64,000 bases of DNA from JBMDXK01 sp048594375 (GCA_048594375.1 JBMDXK010000010.1:16099-80098), one strand, 5' to 3'; shown: positions 18,191 to 27,173, counted from the stretch's first letter. Notes: generated by a model not told the origin, from the sequence alone. Numbers and translations: made by a program.

Positions 18191-18553
18191 ATGACAAAAA
18201 TTATTCTTGCTGAAGACGACAACGATATGCGCCGCTTTCTGGCGCGCGCCCTTGAAAATGCCGGCTATTCCGTTGTGTCTTTCGACAACGGTCTTTCGGC
18301 CTACCAGCGTTTGCGGGAAGAGCCGTTCGAGCTGCTGCTTACCGATATCGTGATGCCTGAAATGGATGGCATTGAACTGGCGCGGCGTGCCAGTGAGCTG
18401 GATCCAGACATCAAGATCATGTTCATCACCGGCTTTGCGGCGGTGGCGCTTAATCCTGATTCACAAACGCCGAAAGAAGCCAAAATTCTTTCAAAGCCGT
18501 TTCACTTGCGGGATCTGGTGAATGAAGTCCAGCGGATGCTTGCCGCAGCTTAA
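18191..18553 (+). CDS. cpdR: CpdR-type single-domain response regulator
   Basis: 120 residues, receiver domain only. Acidic pocket 'AEDD' (7-10), phospho-acceptor Asp52 in 'LLTDIVMPEMDG', switch Thr in 'FITGFAAVAL' and Lys in 'LSKPFHLRDLV'. The last two phrases are characteristic of CpdR, which in Caulobacter delivers ClpXP to the pole and controls degradation of cell-cycle proteins such as CtrA. The CckA/ChpT phosphorelay expected to act on it is not in the window. A stem-loop terminator lies 30 bp downstream. Confidence 0.9.
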   Translation: MTKIILAEDDNDMRRFLARALENAGYSVVSFDNGLSAYQRLREEPFELLLTDIVMPEMDGIELARRASELDPDIKIMFITGFAAVALNPDSQTPKEAKILSKPFHLRDLVNEVQRMLAAA

Positions 18554-18583
18554 GGCTTTCACCGCTGATTCTCTTTTAAAAAA

Positions 18584-18616
18584 CAGGCAGATCGTATATG
18601 TGCGGTCTGTCCTTTT
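18584..18616 (+). terminator. Probable terminator after cpdR
   Basis: Nine-pair stem with two G-U pairs (ggcagatcg / cggtctgtc), followed by CTTTTGTG. Confidence 0.5.
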
Positions 18617-18757
18617 GTGTATGCCAAGGGAATGAAGCGGTTTTTATCTTCACAGCATTTGGGAAAAACCGTTTCTTTGTGTTTTTCTCTCTTGCCATTG
18701 CGACAGACTCCCTTTATACACTGCTCAACTGTTTCAGATGGTGCTTGCCAGATGATC

Positions 18758-18832
<75 letters not shown>

Positions 18833-18891
18833 TTTCAGGGTGGTTTCCATAATTTTCTGGCGTTCATTCGCCGTAACACAGGTTCTGTATT

Positions 18892-19017
18892 ATGAAGATT
18901 CGCAATTCTTTGAAATCTTTGCGTGACCGCCACCGGGATAACCGCCTTGTGCGCCGCAAAGGACGTGTCTACGTCATCAACAAAACACAAAAGCGTTACA
19001 AAGCCCGTCAAGGCTAA
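18892..19017 (+). CDS. rpmJ: 50S ribosomal protein L36
   Basis: 41 residues, beginning MKIRNSLKSLRDRHRDNR and ending KTQKRYKARQG. It lacks the four zinc-ligand residues of classical 37-38-residue L36 (no Cys at all), so it is the zinc-free alphaproteobacterial form. It lies 59 bp after tRNA-Val and ahead of a strong terminator. Too short for routine ORF cut-offs but unmistakable. Confidence 0.97.
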   Translation: MKIRNSLKSLRDRHRDNRLVRRKGRVYVINKTQKRYKARQG

Positions 19018-19043
19018 TTGCAGCTTTTCTGCTTGTCTCTATC

Positions 19044-19087
19044 AAGGCACACCGCGTCTCATTCATTGATATGCGGTGTGCCTTTTT
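19044..19087 (+). terminator. Terminator after rpmJ
   Basis: Perfect 12-bp stem AAGGCACACCGC/GCGGTGTGCCTT followed by TTT. Confidence 0.85.
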
Positions 19088-19283
19088 GCTGTTTTTCTGG
19101 TCGTTCTTGTGCGTGAATCCACGCCTTTTCGTTTTCAAGGAAGGGATGCTCATTCCTGTTCATTCGACCAACCGTTATAAAAAAGCGTTCAATCACTTCT
19201 GTTATCGGGTGCTGGCATTGCTTGCAAACAATGGTATGATGCCGAATGCGGCAGTAATGCTGGTTGGAATAAAGAGGCAATTG

Positions 19284-19988
19284 ATGGCAATCAGGTGTTC
19301 TGGCTTTTTGGGGCGTGCTTTACCCTTTGTGGGCATTGTTGCGGCGTGTTTCACGGCCAGCGCTGTGGGTGCATTTTCTGGAAATCCTGCCTCCGTGGAC
19401 GTTTCTGCTTCCGCGCAGGTTATTCGTGTACAGGCTGACAGCCAAGATATTACCGCACCGGAACATACGGAATCCTCCGGGGGGGAAGCTTCTTTTGTAA
19501 GTGGAGAAGAGGCGCGGCTCGATCAGCTTTATGAGCAGCTTAGAACCGCCGCATCCGCTGAAAAAGCGGCGGGCGTTGCAAAATCCATTGAGGCTTTCTG
19601 GCAGCATCAGGCCGGCAGTGCGGCCAATCTGTTGGCAGACCGCGCGGTTTTTTTTGCGCGAAAAGGCGAAGTGGAAAAAGCCATCACCATGATGGATCAG
19701 GTGGTGTTGCTGCAACCTTCGTTTGCAGAAGGGTGGCGGCGGCGCGCGCAATTGTATATGCAGCGTTCCAATCCTGTGCGGGCTATGCTGGATCTGCGGG
19801 AGACCTTGCGGCAGGAGCCGCGGCATTATCAGGCTTGGGTGGCTTTGGGCAATGTGCTTGAGGCAAACAATGATCCTTACCGCGCTTTAGCGGCGTACCG
19901 CCGCGCTTTGGGGCTTTATCCGCATTTGTCCGGTTTGTCTGAAAAGGTTGAAAGCTTGAGCCAGACAGTGCGCGCGTATTCTTTGTAG
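19284..19988 (+). CDS. Exported TPR-repeat protein
   Basis: 234 residues from the ATG that has AGAGG 7 nt upstream. Residues 1-37 look like a signal peptide ('ALPFVGIVAACFTASAVGAFSG'). The mature part has a Ser/Glu-rich linker and then about three tetratricopeptide repeats from residue 115 ('ANLLADRAVFFARKGEVEKA', 'AEGWRRRAQLYMQRSNPVRA', 'YQAWVALGNVLEANNDPYRA'). Probably a periplasmic scaffold; partner unknown. The open frame extends to 19071 through the upstream terminator, so the shorter start is preferred. Confidence 0.75.
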   Translation: MAIRCSGFLGRALPFVGIVAACFTASAVGAFSGNPASVDVSASAQVIRVQADSQDITAPEHTESSGGEASFVSGEEARLDQLYEQLRTAASAEKAAGVAKSIEAFWQHQAGSAANLLADRAVFFARKGEVEKAITMMDQVVLLQPSFAEGWRRRAQLYMQRSNPVRAMLDLRETLRQEPRHYQAWVALGNVLEANNDPYRALAAYRRALGLYPHLSGLSEKVESLSQTVRAYSL

Positions 19989-20064
19989 GCCTGCTTTGGG
20001 TTAGAGGTCGATCCGTATTCTTCTGTGAAATGAAATTGCATCAATTTGCTTTTTAATTTGCACC

Positions 20065-20153
20065 AAAAAAAACCGCCCCAAAAAGGGCGGTTAAAGTATA
20101 GGGAGGAAACACCCAAAATTGGGCAGGATAAAGAAAGTAAAATCTTCATCACA
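20065..20153 (-). ncRNA. Candidate trans-acting small RNA with anti-Shine-Dalgarno motif
   Basis: No protein gene lies here, yet the minus strand has a full transcription unit. It has a sigma70-like promoter (20160-20188), about 90 nt of transcript, a small CCCA/TGGG hairpin, an unpaired TTTCCTCCC (complement of 20101-20109), and a perfect terminator AACCGCCC/GGGCGGTT (20071-20092) followed by eight T. CU-rich anti-Shine-Dalgarno motifs next to hairpins are typical of alphaproteobacterial regulatory sRNAs (alpha-r14 type). Identity with a known family is not established. Confidence 0.6.
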
Positions 20154-20159
20154 TTTAAA

Positions 20160-20188
20160 TAAATACCGTATCTGTTTTTTGTTTTCAA
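20160..20188 (-). promoter_or_regulatory. Promoter of the candidate sRNA
   Basis: Minus-strand -35 TTGAAA (20183-20188), 17-nt spacer, -10 TATTTA (20160-20165). A start near 20153 fits the terminator position. Confidence 0.5.
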
Positions 20189-20646
20189 TATTTAATAATA
20201 GAATATCTCTTTATCACTTTGTCTATATCGCTGTGTATATCTTTTTGTTGTGTTTTTTTTTGATGGGTTGTTTGGCTTTACTGTTAATTTTTATTAAATT
20301 TTTTGGGTATGCCCCAGGCCGTGAGCTATAGCCGAGTGCTCAATGCAGTGATTGTTTTATTTGGGAGAATTCTGCTATAAAACAAAGACTTATAATCTGA
20401 GACATATAATCATTTTTTATGTCTCAAGCTATAAAGTAGGTTCACCTAAAGATTTTTCCTCAGAACACTATAAGTTCTTGTTTTTACCCAAACAAAACGA
20501 CCCATTGGCGAAAGCCTCATCGCAACACACTGCAAAGTGTGTATATCAAGCAATTTAAAAATATAAATTATTGCTTTTTCAAGTGTGCATCTTAAAATTT
20601 CATTTTACGAAAAAACAGCGGTATTACGCCAACCTATGAGCAGGCC
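20189..20646. other. AT-rich gap with stem-loops, no gene seen
   Basis: Markedly AT-rich compared with the flanks. It holds an imperfect stem TGAGACATA/TATGTCTCA (20398-20426) and CACAC/GTGTG near 20527. Open frames here (e.g. 20119-20331) are low-complexity and lack ribosome-binding sites. Confidence 0.4.
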
Positions 20647-22203
20647 ATGGATACGGAAGACAAAATTTTTCTCGGTAAAAGCGAAAAGCCGGAATACATC
20701 ACCTTGCGTCTTGCCAACCGCCATGGACTTGTTACCGGCGCAACAGGTACGGGGAAAACCGTCAGCTTGCAAGTGCTGGCCGAAGGCTTTTCCAATGCCG
20801 GTGTGCCGGTGTTTGCTGCTGACATCAAGGGCGATCTTTCCGGCGTTGCCCATGCGGGAACGCCCAAAGATTTTCTTGTCAAACGGGCGCAGGAAGTAGG
20901 GCTTGAGCATTATGCCAACGAAGCGTTTCCAGTGGTTTTCTGGGATTTGTTTGGCGAAAAAGGGCATCCTGTTCGCACCACTGTTTCCGAAATGGGGCCT
21001 TTGCTGCTTGCGCGTCTGCTGAACCTGAACGACACGCAGGAAGGCGTGTTGAATATTGCTTTCCGTGTGGCGGATGAAGAAGGGCTATTGCTGCTGGATC
21101 TGCCGGATTTGCAAGCCTTGTTGAGCCATGTGGCAGAGCAGGCTTCATCCCTCACCACCCGTTACGGCAATGTTTCCAAAGCCACCATCGGCGCTATCCA
21201 GCGGCAGCTTCTGGTGCTGGAAAATCAGGGCGCAAAGAAATTCTTTGGCGAACCGGCGCTGGATATTATGAATCTCCTGCGCACCACTTCCGACGGGCGC
21301 GGCACGATCAATATTCTGGCCGCTGAAACGCTGATGAACAGTCCGCGTCTGTATGGCACATTTTTGCTCTGGCTGTTGTCCGAATTGTTTGAAAACTTGC
21401 CGGAAGTGGGTGACCCTGAAAAGCCCAAACTGGTGTTTTTCTTTGATGAAGCGCATTTGTTGTTCAATGAAGCGCCGCCGGCTTTGCTGGAAAAAATCGA
21501 GCAGGTTGTGCGGCTGATCCGCTCCAAAGGCGTGGGCGTGTACTTTGTGACCCAGAACCCGCTGGATGTGCCGGATAAGGTGGCATCCCAGTTGGGCAAC
21601 CGCCTGCAACATGCGCTGCGTGCCTATACTCCGCGCGAGCAAAAAGCCGTTAAAGCTGCGGCAGAAACCTTCCGGCAAAATCCTTCTTTTAAAACCATGG
21701 ATGCCATCACCCAGCTTGCGGTGGGTGAGGCTCTGGTATCCACGTTGGAAGACAAGGGTACGCCTTCCATGGTGACGCGCACCTTTATTCGTCCTCCTTG
21801 CGGGCAAATTGGTCCCATTACCGATGCGGAACGGGCAACCCTTATCCAGAACAGTCCTTTTGCCGGGCATTATGATACAGCTGTGGATCGGGAAAGCGCC
21901 CACGAAGTGCTGGCGCGCCGCGCGGAAGAAACGGTCGCCGCCCAGCAGCAGGCGGTTCAGGAAGCCGAGGGATCGGGTGGTCTTGGTGGTATTTTAAACA
22001 GCATTTTCGGCTTTTCCCGCAAGCGTGGGGAAAAACTCACCGCAGGTCAGAACATTGCCCGTTCCGTCACCCGCACCATCACCACGCAAGTTACAGGGCA
22101 GGTTGCCAATCAGGTCTCCAGACAGCTTGGTGGTGGCCGCATGACCAGTTCCATTACCAGAGCGGTAGTCCGCGGTATGTTGGGCGGAATTCTGCGCCGC
22201 TAA
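20647..22203 (+). CDS. DUF853 / HerA-like ATPase (YjgR family)
   Basis: 518 residues. Walker A 'GATGTGKT' (31-38) follows the HerA-type opening 'ITLRLANRHGLVTG'. Walker B is in 'PKLVFFFDEAHLLF' (about 257-270), with a sensor-like 'VYFVTQNPLDVPDKV' and an arginine-bearing segment 'QLGNRLQHALRAYTPREQ'. The C-terminal tail (about 445-518) is Gly-rich with repeated 'SVTRTITTQVTGQVANQVSRQLGGG', typical of DUF853 proteins. A DNA-translocase-like activity is expected from the fold but not shown for the family. Weak AGCAGG upstream of the ATG. Not clearly in an operon; followed by two repeat elements. Confidence 0.85.
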   Translation: MDTEDKIFLGKSEKPEYITLRLANRHGLVTGATGTGKTVSLQVLAEGFSNAGVPVFAADIKGDLSGVAHAGTPKDFLVKRAQEVGLEHYANEAFPVVFWDLFGEKGHPVRTTVSEMGPLLLARLLNLNDTQEGVLNIAFRVADEEGLLLLDLPDLQALLSHVAEQASSLTTRYGNVSKATIGAIQRQLLVLENQGAKKFFGEPALDIMNLLRTTSDGRGTINILAAETLMNSPRLYGTFLLWLLSELFENLPEVGDPEKPKLVFFFDEAHLLFNEAPPALLEKIEQVVRLIRSKGVGVYFVTQNPLDVPDKVASQLGNRLQHALRAYTPREQKAVKAAAETFRQNPSFKTMDAITQLAVGEALVSTLEDKGTPSMVTRTFIRPPCGQIGPITDAERATLIQNSPFAGHYDTAVDRESAHEVLARRAEETVAAQQQAVQEAEGSGGLGGILNSIFGFSRKRGEKLTAGQNIARSVTRTITTQVTGQVANQVSRQLGGGRMTSSITRAVVRGMLGGILRR

Positions 22204-22325
22204 TCAACGGGTTAGGGTGGGTAACTAGCACAGGTCTGACTGTGCTGCGGTACTCACGTACCTTAAGTACGCTGCGTTCCGCTGCTCGTCACACCTGCAC
22301 TATTTCCCGCACCCTAACCCGTTGA
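22204..22325. repeat. Intergenic palindromic repeat, copy 6 (perfect 16-bp arms)
   Basis: Arms TCAACGGGTTAGGGTG (22204-22219) and exact complement (22310-22325); core TGCGGTACTCACGTACC...GTACGCTGCGTTCCGCTGCTC. Starts directly after the DUF853 stop. Confidence 0.9.
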
Positions 22326-22334
22326 TGGGTCGTA

Positions 22335-22445
22335 TTCTGGTTGGTGGGCGTTAAGCCCTGGCTTTTTTGCGTGGTGCGGCTCACATACTTTAAGTACGCT
22401 CCGCTCAACCCCGTGTCATACCTCCACCATTTCCTGCATTGCCGT
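22335..22445. repeat. Intergenic palindromic repeat, copy 7 (degenerate)
   Basis: Core GTGCGGCTCACATACTTT..AAGTACGCTCCGCTC with poorly matched arms, in tandem with copy 6. The rest of the gap to 22619 contains a small stem ACACCCT/AGGGTGT (22566-22590) and no gene. Confidence 0.7.
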
Positions 22446-22619
22446 GGATTTTGATAAAGTGGTCGGGGTGTTATAACCTCTTTTCAAATCACGATTTTTT
22501 ATGTTTAAGTTATTTTCCTTGAATGTGAATGTGTTAATGCCTGTCAATCCTTAGAGGTTCCTTCATACACCCTGCTTAGTCTGAGGGTGTAAAGTGTGTG
22601 CGGGTAAGTGGGTTAAAGT

Positions 22620-24167
22620 ATGCGTGTTGAACAATTTCTTACACAAAGCGCGGAACGCTTCCCTGAAAAAACGGCTCTTGTGGCTGGTGATGTGCGCTTG
22701 AGCTATACGGCACTCGAACAACACGCCAGCCGTATTGCGGCAGGTCTGGAGGCAAAAGGCTTTCAGCGCGGTGATCGTGCCGTTGTGTTTATGGAAAACA
22801 GCTGGGAAGCGGTTGCTGCCATTTTCGGTATTGTTAAAGCCGGTGGCGTGTTCAGCCCTGTTAATCCTTCCACCAAAGCGGATAAGCTTGGCTTTATCCT
22901 CAACAATTGCCGCGCCACAACGGTTTTCACCCATCAGAAATTGTTATCCGTGGCGCTGGAAGCGCAAGCCACCAGCCCGCACACCCAACGGCTGATTGCC
23001 ACCGGCCTTGAACAAGGTGAGGCGCACACGCTTGCCTTCAACACGATAACAGATGGCAGCTTGGGCGATGCACCCCAGCGGAGCGCCGGAATTGATATTG
23101 ATCTGGCGATGCTGATTTATACATCCGGCTCGACAGGGTTTCCTAAGGGCGTGATGATGACCCACAACAACATCACAGCAGCCGCCACATCCATCACCAC
23201 CTATCTTGAAAACACCTGCGATGACATCATCCTGAATGCGCTCCCGATTTCGTTTGATTACGGGCTTTATCAGGTGCTGATGGCCATCAAGCTGGGGGCA
23301 ACGCTTATTCTGGAAAAGTCATTCACGTTTCCCGCGCTGATTTTCCAGAAAATTCGTGATGAAAAAGTAACCGGCTTTCCCTTGGTGCCAACCATGGCGG
23401 CGCTTATTCTCAACATGCGGGATTTGAAAGCCGGTGATTACCCCACGTTGCGTTACCTCACCAATACCGCAGCCGCTTTGCCGCCAGCGCATATCCAGCG
23501 GCTGCGGGATTTGTTTCCATCCGCAACCGTTTATTCCATGTATGGGCTAACCGAATGCAAACGCTGCACATGGCTGCCTCCCGCCGAGCTGGATCGCCGC
23601 GCGGGTTCTGTAGGCATCGCTATTCCTGGCACCGAAGCCTATGTGGTGGATGATGCGGGGCATCCTGTTCCGGCAGGGGTTGAAGGTGAACTGGTCATCC
23701 GTGGTGCGCATGTGATGCAGGGTTATTGGGAAAACCCCGAAGCCACCGCCAACGCCTTGCGTACCGGGCGTTATCCGTGGGAAAAAGTGTTGTACACGGG
23801 CGATATTTTCAAAACCGATGCGGAAGGTTTTTTGTATTTTGTGAGTCGCAAGGACGATATCATCAAGACCAAGGGTGAAAAGGTCAGCCCGAAAGAAGTT
23901 GAAAATGTCCTGTATGCGTTTGAGGGCATTAAAGAAGCGGTGGTGATTGGGGTTCCTGATCCTATTCTGGGTGCTGCTTTGCGTGCCATCATAGCGGTTG
24001 ACCCTGCGCTTGGGGTGAAAGAGGCGGATATTATCCGCCATTGTGCGCGGCATCTGGAAGATTTCATGGTGCCGAAGAAAATTGAATTTCGTGATGCTTT
24101 GCCTAAAACCGATACGGGTAAAATCAGCCGTCGTCTTGTCCTCGAAAGTGTGAGTGCTGCCTTATGA
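22620..24167 (+). CDS. AMP-forming acyl-CoA/acyl-ACP ligase
   Basis: 515 residues, an ANL-superfamily adenylating enzyme. P-loop 'YTSGSTGFPKGVMMTH' (about 166-181), 'YSMYGLTECKR' (A5), 'YTGDIFKTDAEGFLYFVSRKDDIIKTKGEKVSPKEVE' (A7/A8 and hinge) and the acylating Lys in 'PKTDTGKISRR' near the end. It activates a carboxylic acid as acyl-AMP and transfers it to CoA or a carrier. It resembles ligases in exosortase/polysaccharide loci; substrate unknown. The stop overlaps the next gene (ATGA), so it is translationally coupled to the NAD-synthetase-like protein. Confidence 0.85.
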   Translation: MRVEQFLTQSAERFPEKTALVAGDVRLSYTALEQHASRIAAGLEAKGFQRGDRAVVFMENSWEAVAAIFGIVKAGGVFSPVNPSTKADKLGFILNNCRATTVFTHQKLLSVALEAQATSPHTQRLIATGLEQGEAHTLAFNTITDGSLGDAPQRSAGIDIDLAMLIYTSGSTGFPKGVMMTHNNITAAATSITTYLENTCDDIILNALPISFDYGLYQVLMAIKLGATLILEKSFTFPALIFQKIRDEKVTGFPLVPTMAALILNMRDLKAGDYPTLRYLTNTAAALPPAHIQRLRDLFPSATVYSMYGLTECKRCTWLPPAELDRRAGSVGIAIPGTEAYVVDDAGHPVPAGVEGELVIRGAHVMQGYWENPEATANALRTGRYPWEKVLYTGDIFKTDAEGFLYFVSRKDDIIKTKGEKVSPKEVENVLYAFEGIKEAVVIGVPDPILGAALRAIIAVDPALGVKEADIIRHCARHLEDFMVPKKIEFRDALPKTDTGKISRRLVLESVSAAL

Positions 24168-25147
24168 TCCCCCATGCGAATTCTGTACCCCATATCCCTT
24201 TTAACGCCCAGAGCCTTGTGCTGGATGCGGAGGCTGAAGTCGAACGGATTGTGCGGCAGGTGCGCGAGCAGGTGGGCCATGTGTTGCGCCGCCGTGGAGC
24301 GGTGCTCGGTTTGTCGGGCGGGATTGATTCCAGCGTTACCGTGGCGCTGATGGTGCGGGCATTCGGCGCTGAAAAAGTGCTGGGTATTTTAATGCCGGAG
24401 CGGGATTCCGAAGATGAAAGCCTCACCCTTGGCCGTGCGGTTGCCGAGCATTTCGGTGTGCCGTATGCGGTTGAAAACATTGGCACAACGCTGGAGGCTA
24501 TGGGGTGTTATCAACGGCGGGATGATGCCATTCGTTTGTTGGTGCCGGAATACGGTGAAGGCTGGGGCTGTAAAGTTGTTATCGAGAATGAGGGCTTCAA
24601 TGTGTCCTATCTGGTGGTGCAGTCACCCGATGGCGCGCAGCAGAAATTGCGGATGCCGGTGAATGTCTATCTGGCAGTGGTTGCAGCCACAAACATGAAG
24701 CAGCGCACCCGCAAGCAGATGGAATATTACCATGCGGATCGGCTGAATTACGCCGTTGCGGGTACCCCGAACCTGCTGGAATACGATCAGGGTTTCTTTG
24801 TAAAAAATGGTGATGGCGCCGCCGACATCAAGCCGATTGCCCATCTTTATAAAACCCAGGTGTATCAGTTGGCGGAATACTTAGGCGTGCCGGAGGACAT
24901 CCGCCGCCGCCCTCCCACCACGGATACATGGTCACTGGCGCAGACGCAGGATGAGTTTTATTTTTCCGCTTCATGGCAAGTGATGGATATTTGTCTATTG
25001 GGGCTAAACCGCTGTGCGCCCGTGGCAGAGGTGGCGGAAGCCGCTGGTTTAACCCAAGAGCAGGTGCAGCACATCTGGCGGGATATTGATGCAAAACGCC
25101 GCGCCACCCGCTATCTGCACGAAGCACCCTTGCGGGTTCTGGACTGA
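24164..25147 (+). CDS. NAD synthetase family ATP-pyrophosphatase (NadE-like)
   Basis: 327 residues, longer than ammonia-type NadE (about 275). PP-loop 'LGLSGGIDSSVTVALM' (Ser51-Ser57); typical NadE blocks follow: 'NMKQRTRKQMEYYHADRLNYAVAGTPN', 'GFFVKNGDGAADIKPIAHLYKTQVYQLAEYLGVPEDI' and 'PPTTDTW'. An extra stretch near residues 115-165 ('GWGCKVVIENEGFNVSYLVVQSPDG') is not standard. No glutaminase domain is present. It either makes NAD using ammonia or has been recruited to amidate a product of the ligase it overlaps. Synteny favours the latter, but this is inference. Confidence 0.75.
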   Translation: MIPHANSVPHIPFNAQSLVLDAEAEVERIVRQVREQVGHVLRRRGAVLGLSGGIDSSVTVALMVRAFGAEKVLGILMPERDSEDESLTLGRAVAEHFGVPYAVENIGTTLEAMGCYQRRDDAIRLLVPEYGEGWGCKVVIENEGFNVSYLVVQSPDGAQQKLRMPVNVYLAVVAATNMKQRTRKQMEYYHADRLNYAVAGTPNLLEYDQGFFVKNGDGAADIKPIAHLYKTQVYQLAEYLGVPEDIRRRPPTTDTWSLAQTQDEFYFSASWQVMDICLLGLNRCAPVAEVAEAAGLTQEQVQHIWRDIDAKRRATRYLHEAPLRVLD

Positions 25148-25161
25148 GGAAAAGCCTTTCC

Positions 25162-25209
25162 TCTATAGCGAAACCCATAAAATGATTATTTTATGGGGCT
25201 CGGCTATAG
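25162..25209. terminator. Bidirectional stem-loop between convergent genes
   Basis: Outer arms CTATAGC/GCTATAG and inner arms CCCATAAAA/TTTTATGGG, between the NadE-like gene and pyk. Confidence 0.5.
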
Positions 25210-25220
25210 CATTCAATTTG

Positions 25221-26666
25221 TTAGAAAATTAACTTTTCCTGTGCCATTTCTTCACCCACATAGGCAAGGCGCAGCGTGTTGGTGGCGCCGGGAGTACCAA
25301 AAGGCAAACCTGCGGAAATTATCAGCCGGTTGTTTTCTTTCACAAAGCCTTCGGAGAACGCAATTTTGCACGCTCTGGCAGTCATATCGGCCATGTCACG
25401 GGCATCTTCGGTTAATACTGCATGAACGCCCCATGTCAGCACCAGCCGCCGCGCTGTTTCAGGACGGGGTGTCAGCGCAATAATGGGGGTGCGGGGACGC
25501 TCGCGCGAGGCGCGCAATGCGGTCATGCCGGATGTTGTCCAGCAAACAATTGCACCCAGTTCCAGCGTTTCCGCAACTGTGCGAGCCGCCGCGCTGATAG
25601 CATCCGAGCCGGTCTGTTCGGGCTGGGAGCGCTGGGCTTCCAGAATCGGGCGGTAATTGGGGTCTTTTTCCACCTCTTCCGCAATTCGGCTCATGGTGGT
25701 AACTGCTTCCACCGGATATTGCCCCGCAGCACTTTCGGCGGAAAGCATGATGGCATCCGCGCCTTCATAAACCGCAACGGACACATCCGAGACTTCCGCG
25801 CGGGTTGGTACTGGCGAGGTAATCATTGATTCGAGCATCTGGGTGTACACCACCACCGGCTTACCGGCACGGCGCGCCATACGGGTAAGCTGCTTTTGCA
25901 AGCCAGGGACTTTTTCCAGAGGTACTTCCACACCCAGATCGCCACGGGCAACCATCAACGCATCGGAAATTTCCAGAATTTCATAAATATGTTCAATGGC
26001 TTGCGGCTTTTCAATCTTGGCCATAATGCCCGCGCGGCCTTGAATAATCTTGCGCACTTCCGCCACATCATCTGCCCGCTGCACAAAGGAAAGCGCTACC
26101 CAGTCCACGCCGATTTTTAGCGCTGCATCCAGATCGCCGCGGTCTTTCGGGGTGAGCGCTGCACCGGGAAGAATCGTATCCGGCAGGCTCACGCCTTTGC
26201 GGTCTGAAAGCGTGCCGCCCACAATCACTTCGGTGACAATGCGCTGGCCATCATTTTCACGGGCAATCAGACGCAATTTGCCATCATCCAGCAGCAGAAT
26301 ATGTCCCGGGCGCAGGGCGGCAAAAATTTCAGGATGCGGCAAATGCACCCGCGCTTCATTGCCAAGATCTTCCTTGGTATCCAGCACAAAGCTTGCCCCG
26401 ATAGGCAATTCAACGCTGCGATTTTCAAATTTTCCCACCCGCAATTTGGGGCCTTGCAAATCCGCAAGAATAGCAATGGGACGCCCGACATCGGCTTCAA
26501 CCGCACGAATATCTGCAATGCGAGCCGCCAGATCCGCATGGGAGGTATGGCTCATATTGATGCGAAAGACATCGGCACCGGCCAGATAAAGCCGCTTGAT
26601 AGCGTCGCGGTCAGCAGAGGAAGGGCCAAGTGTGGCAAGAACTTTAACACGACGCATACGCCTCAT
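25221..26666 (-). CDS. pyk: Pyruvate kinase
   Basis: 481 residues, normal length. It converts phosphoenolpyruvate and ADP to pyruvate and ATP. 'KVLATLGPSSADRDAIKRLYLAGADVFRINMSH' starts the barrel; 'IMAKIEKPQAIEHIYEI' carries the catalytic Lys and 'ARGDLGVEVPLEKVP' the Mg-binding Glu/Asp; the K-binding 'NMSHTS' and the C-terminal regulatory domain are present. Start at 26666 with GGAG about 12 nt upstream, 6 bp after the DUF1036 stop; the DUF1036-pyk order is conserved in alphaproteobacteria. Confidence 0.96.
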   Translation of the reverse strand: MRRMRRVKVLATLGPSSADRDAIKRLYLAGADVFRINMSHTSHADLAARIADIRAVEADVGRPIAILADLQGPKLRVGKFENRSVELPIGASFVLDTKEDLGNEARVHLPHPEIFAALRPGHILLLDDGKLRLIARENDGQRIVTEVIVGGTLSDRKGVSLPDTILPGAALTPKDRGDLDAALKIGVDWVALSFVQRADDVAEVRKIIQGRAGIMAKIEKPQAIEHIYEILEISDALMVARGDLGVEVPLEKVPGLQKQLTRMARRAGKPVVVYTQMLESMITSPVPTRAEVSDVSVAVYEGADAIMLSAESAAGQYPVEAVTTMSRIAEEVEKDPNYRPILEAQRSQPEQTGSDAISAAARTVAETLELGAIVCWTTSGMTALRASRERPRTPIIALTPRPETARRLVLTWGVHAVLTEDARDMADMTARACKIAFSEGFVKENNRLIISAGLPFGTPGATNTLRLAYVGEEMAQEKLIF

Positions 26667-26672
26667 GGGCTG

Positions 26673-27173
26673 TTATTCTCCGTTTTTTTTGCCTCCCTTG
26701 GCATTTTTTTCTTTTTCTTTTGCAGGAGGCGTTTTCACTGTTGCGGTTGTTTCAAGGCCATCATCGGTGAGCTGCACTGTCCAGTTGCGCTGCTCCAATG
26801 TATCAACCTCGAAGAATCCTGTCTTATTGAATCCCCGTGCGAGACAGTTTTCAACCCCTCGCACCGTAAATTCTTTTTCTTGTGTACACATAAATGCCTG
26901 ACCGCCCCATTCACCACCCTGATCGTAGTCAATGGCATAGACGTAATAGTAGCGCGCCATGAGCGTTCCGGTAAGCAATGTCTCGCAACTGGCAGCCGGT
27001 ACGTTCCACCACCCTTCGGTAACCCACACCCGGCCATCCTGATACCCCAGCGCCACACCCACACGGTTGGCCGTGGTGTTGCACAAACGAAAATCGGCCT
27101 GTGCAAACTGGGGAAAGAATATCATACCAAAGCATAACACCATACTGGCGGCAAGCTTCTGAAAGCAGGACAT
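26673..27173 (-). CDS. DUF1036 exported protein
   Basis: 166 residues. Signal peptide MSCFQKLAASMVLCFG...AQA, then the DUF1036 domain with conserved Cys and aromatic residues ('FRLCNTTANRVGVALGYQ', 'WVTEGWWNVPAASCETLL', 'YYYVYAID', 'FMCTQEKEFTV', 'NCLARGF'). Its four or so Cys could form disulfides in the periplasm. The C-terminus is Lys-rich. The frame is open to 27269, but the signal peptide fixes the start. Probably in one transcript with pyk; function unknown. Confidence 0.88.
   Translation of the reverse strand: MSCFQKLAASMVLCFGMIFFPQFAQADFRLCNTTANRVGVALGYQDGRVWVTEGWWNVPAASCETLLTGTLMARYYYVYAIDYDQGGEWGGQAFMCTQEKEFTVRGVENCLARGFNKTGFFEVDTLEQRNWTVQLTDDGLETTATVKTPPAKEKEKNAKGGKKNGE

Noticed and set aside
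26301..27137. 278-codon plus-strand frame opposite pyk and DUF1036
   Set aside because: Runs across two well-supported minus-strand genes, no ribosome-binding site or motif.
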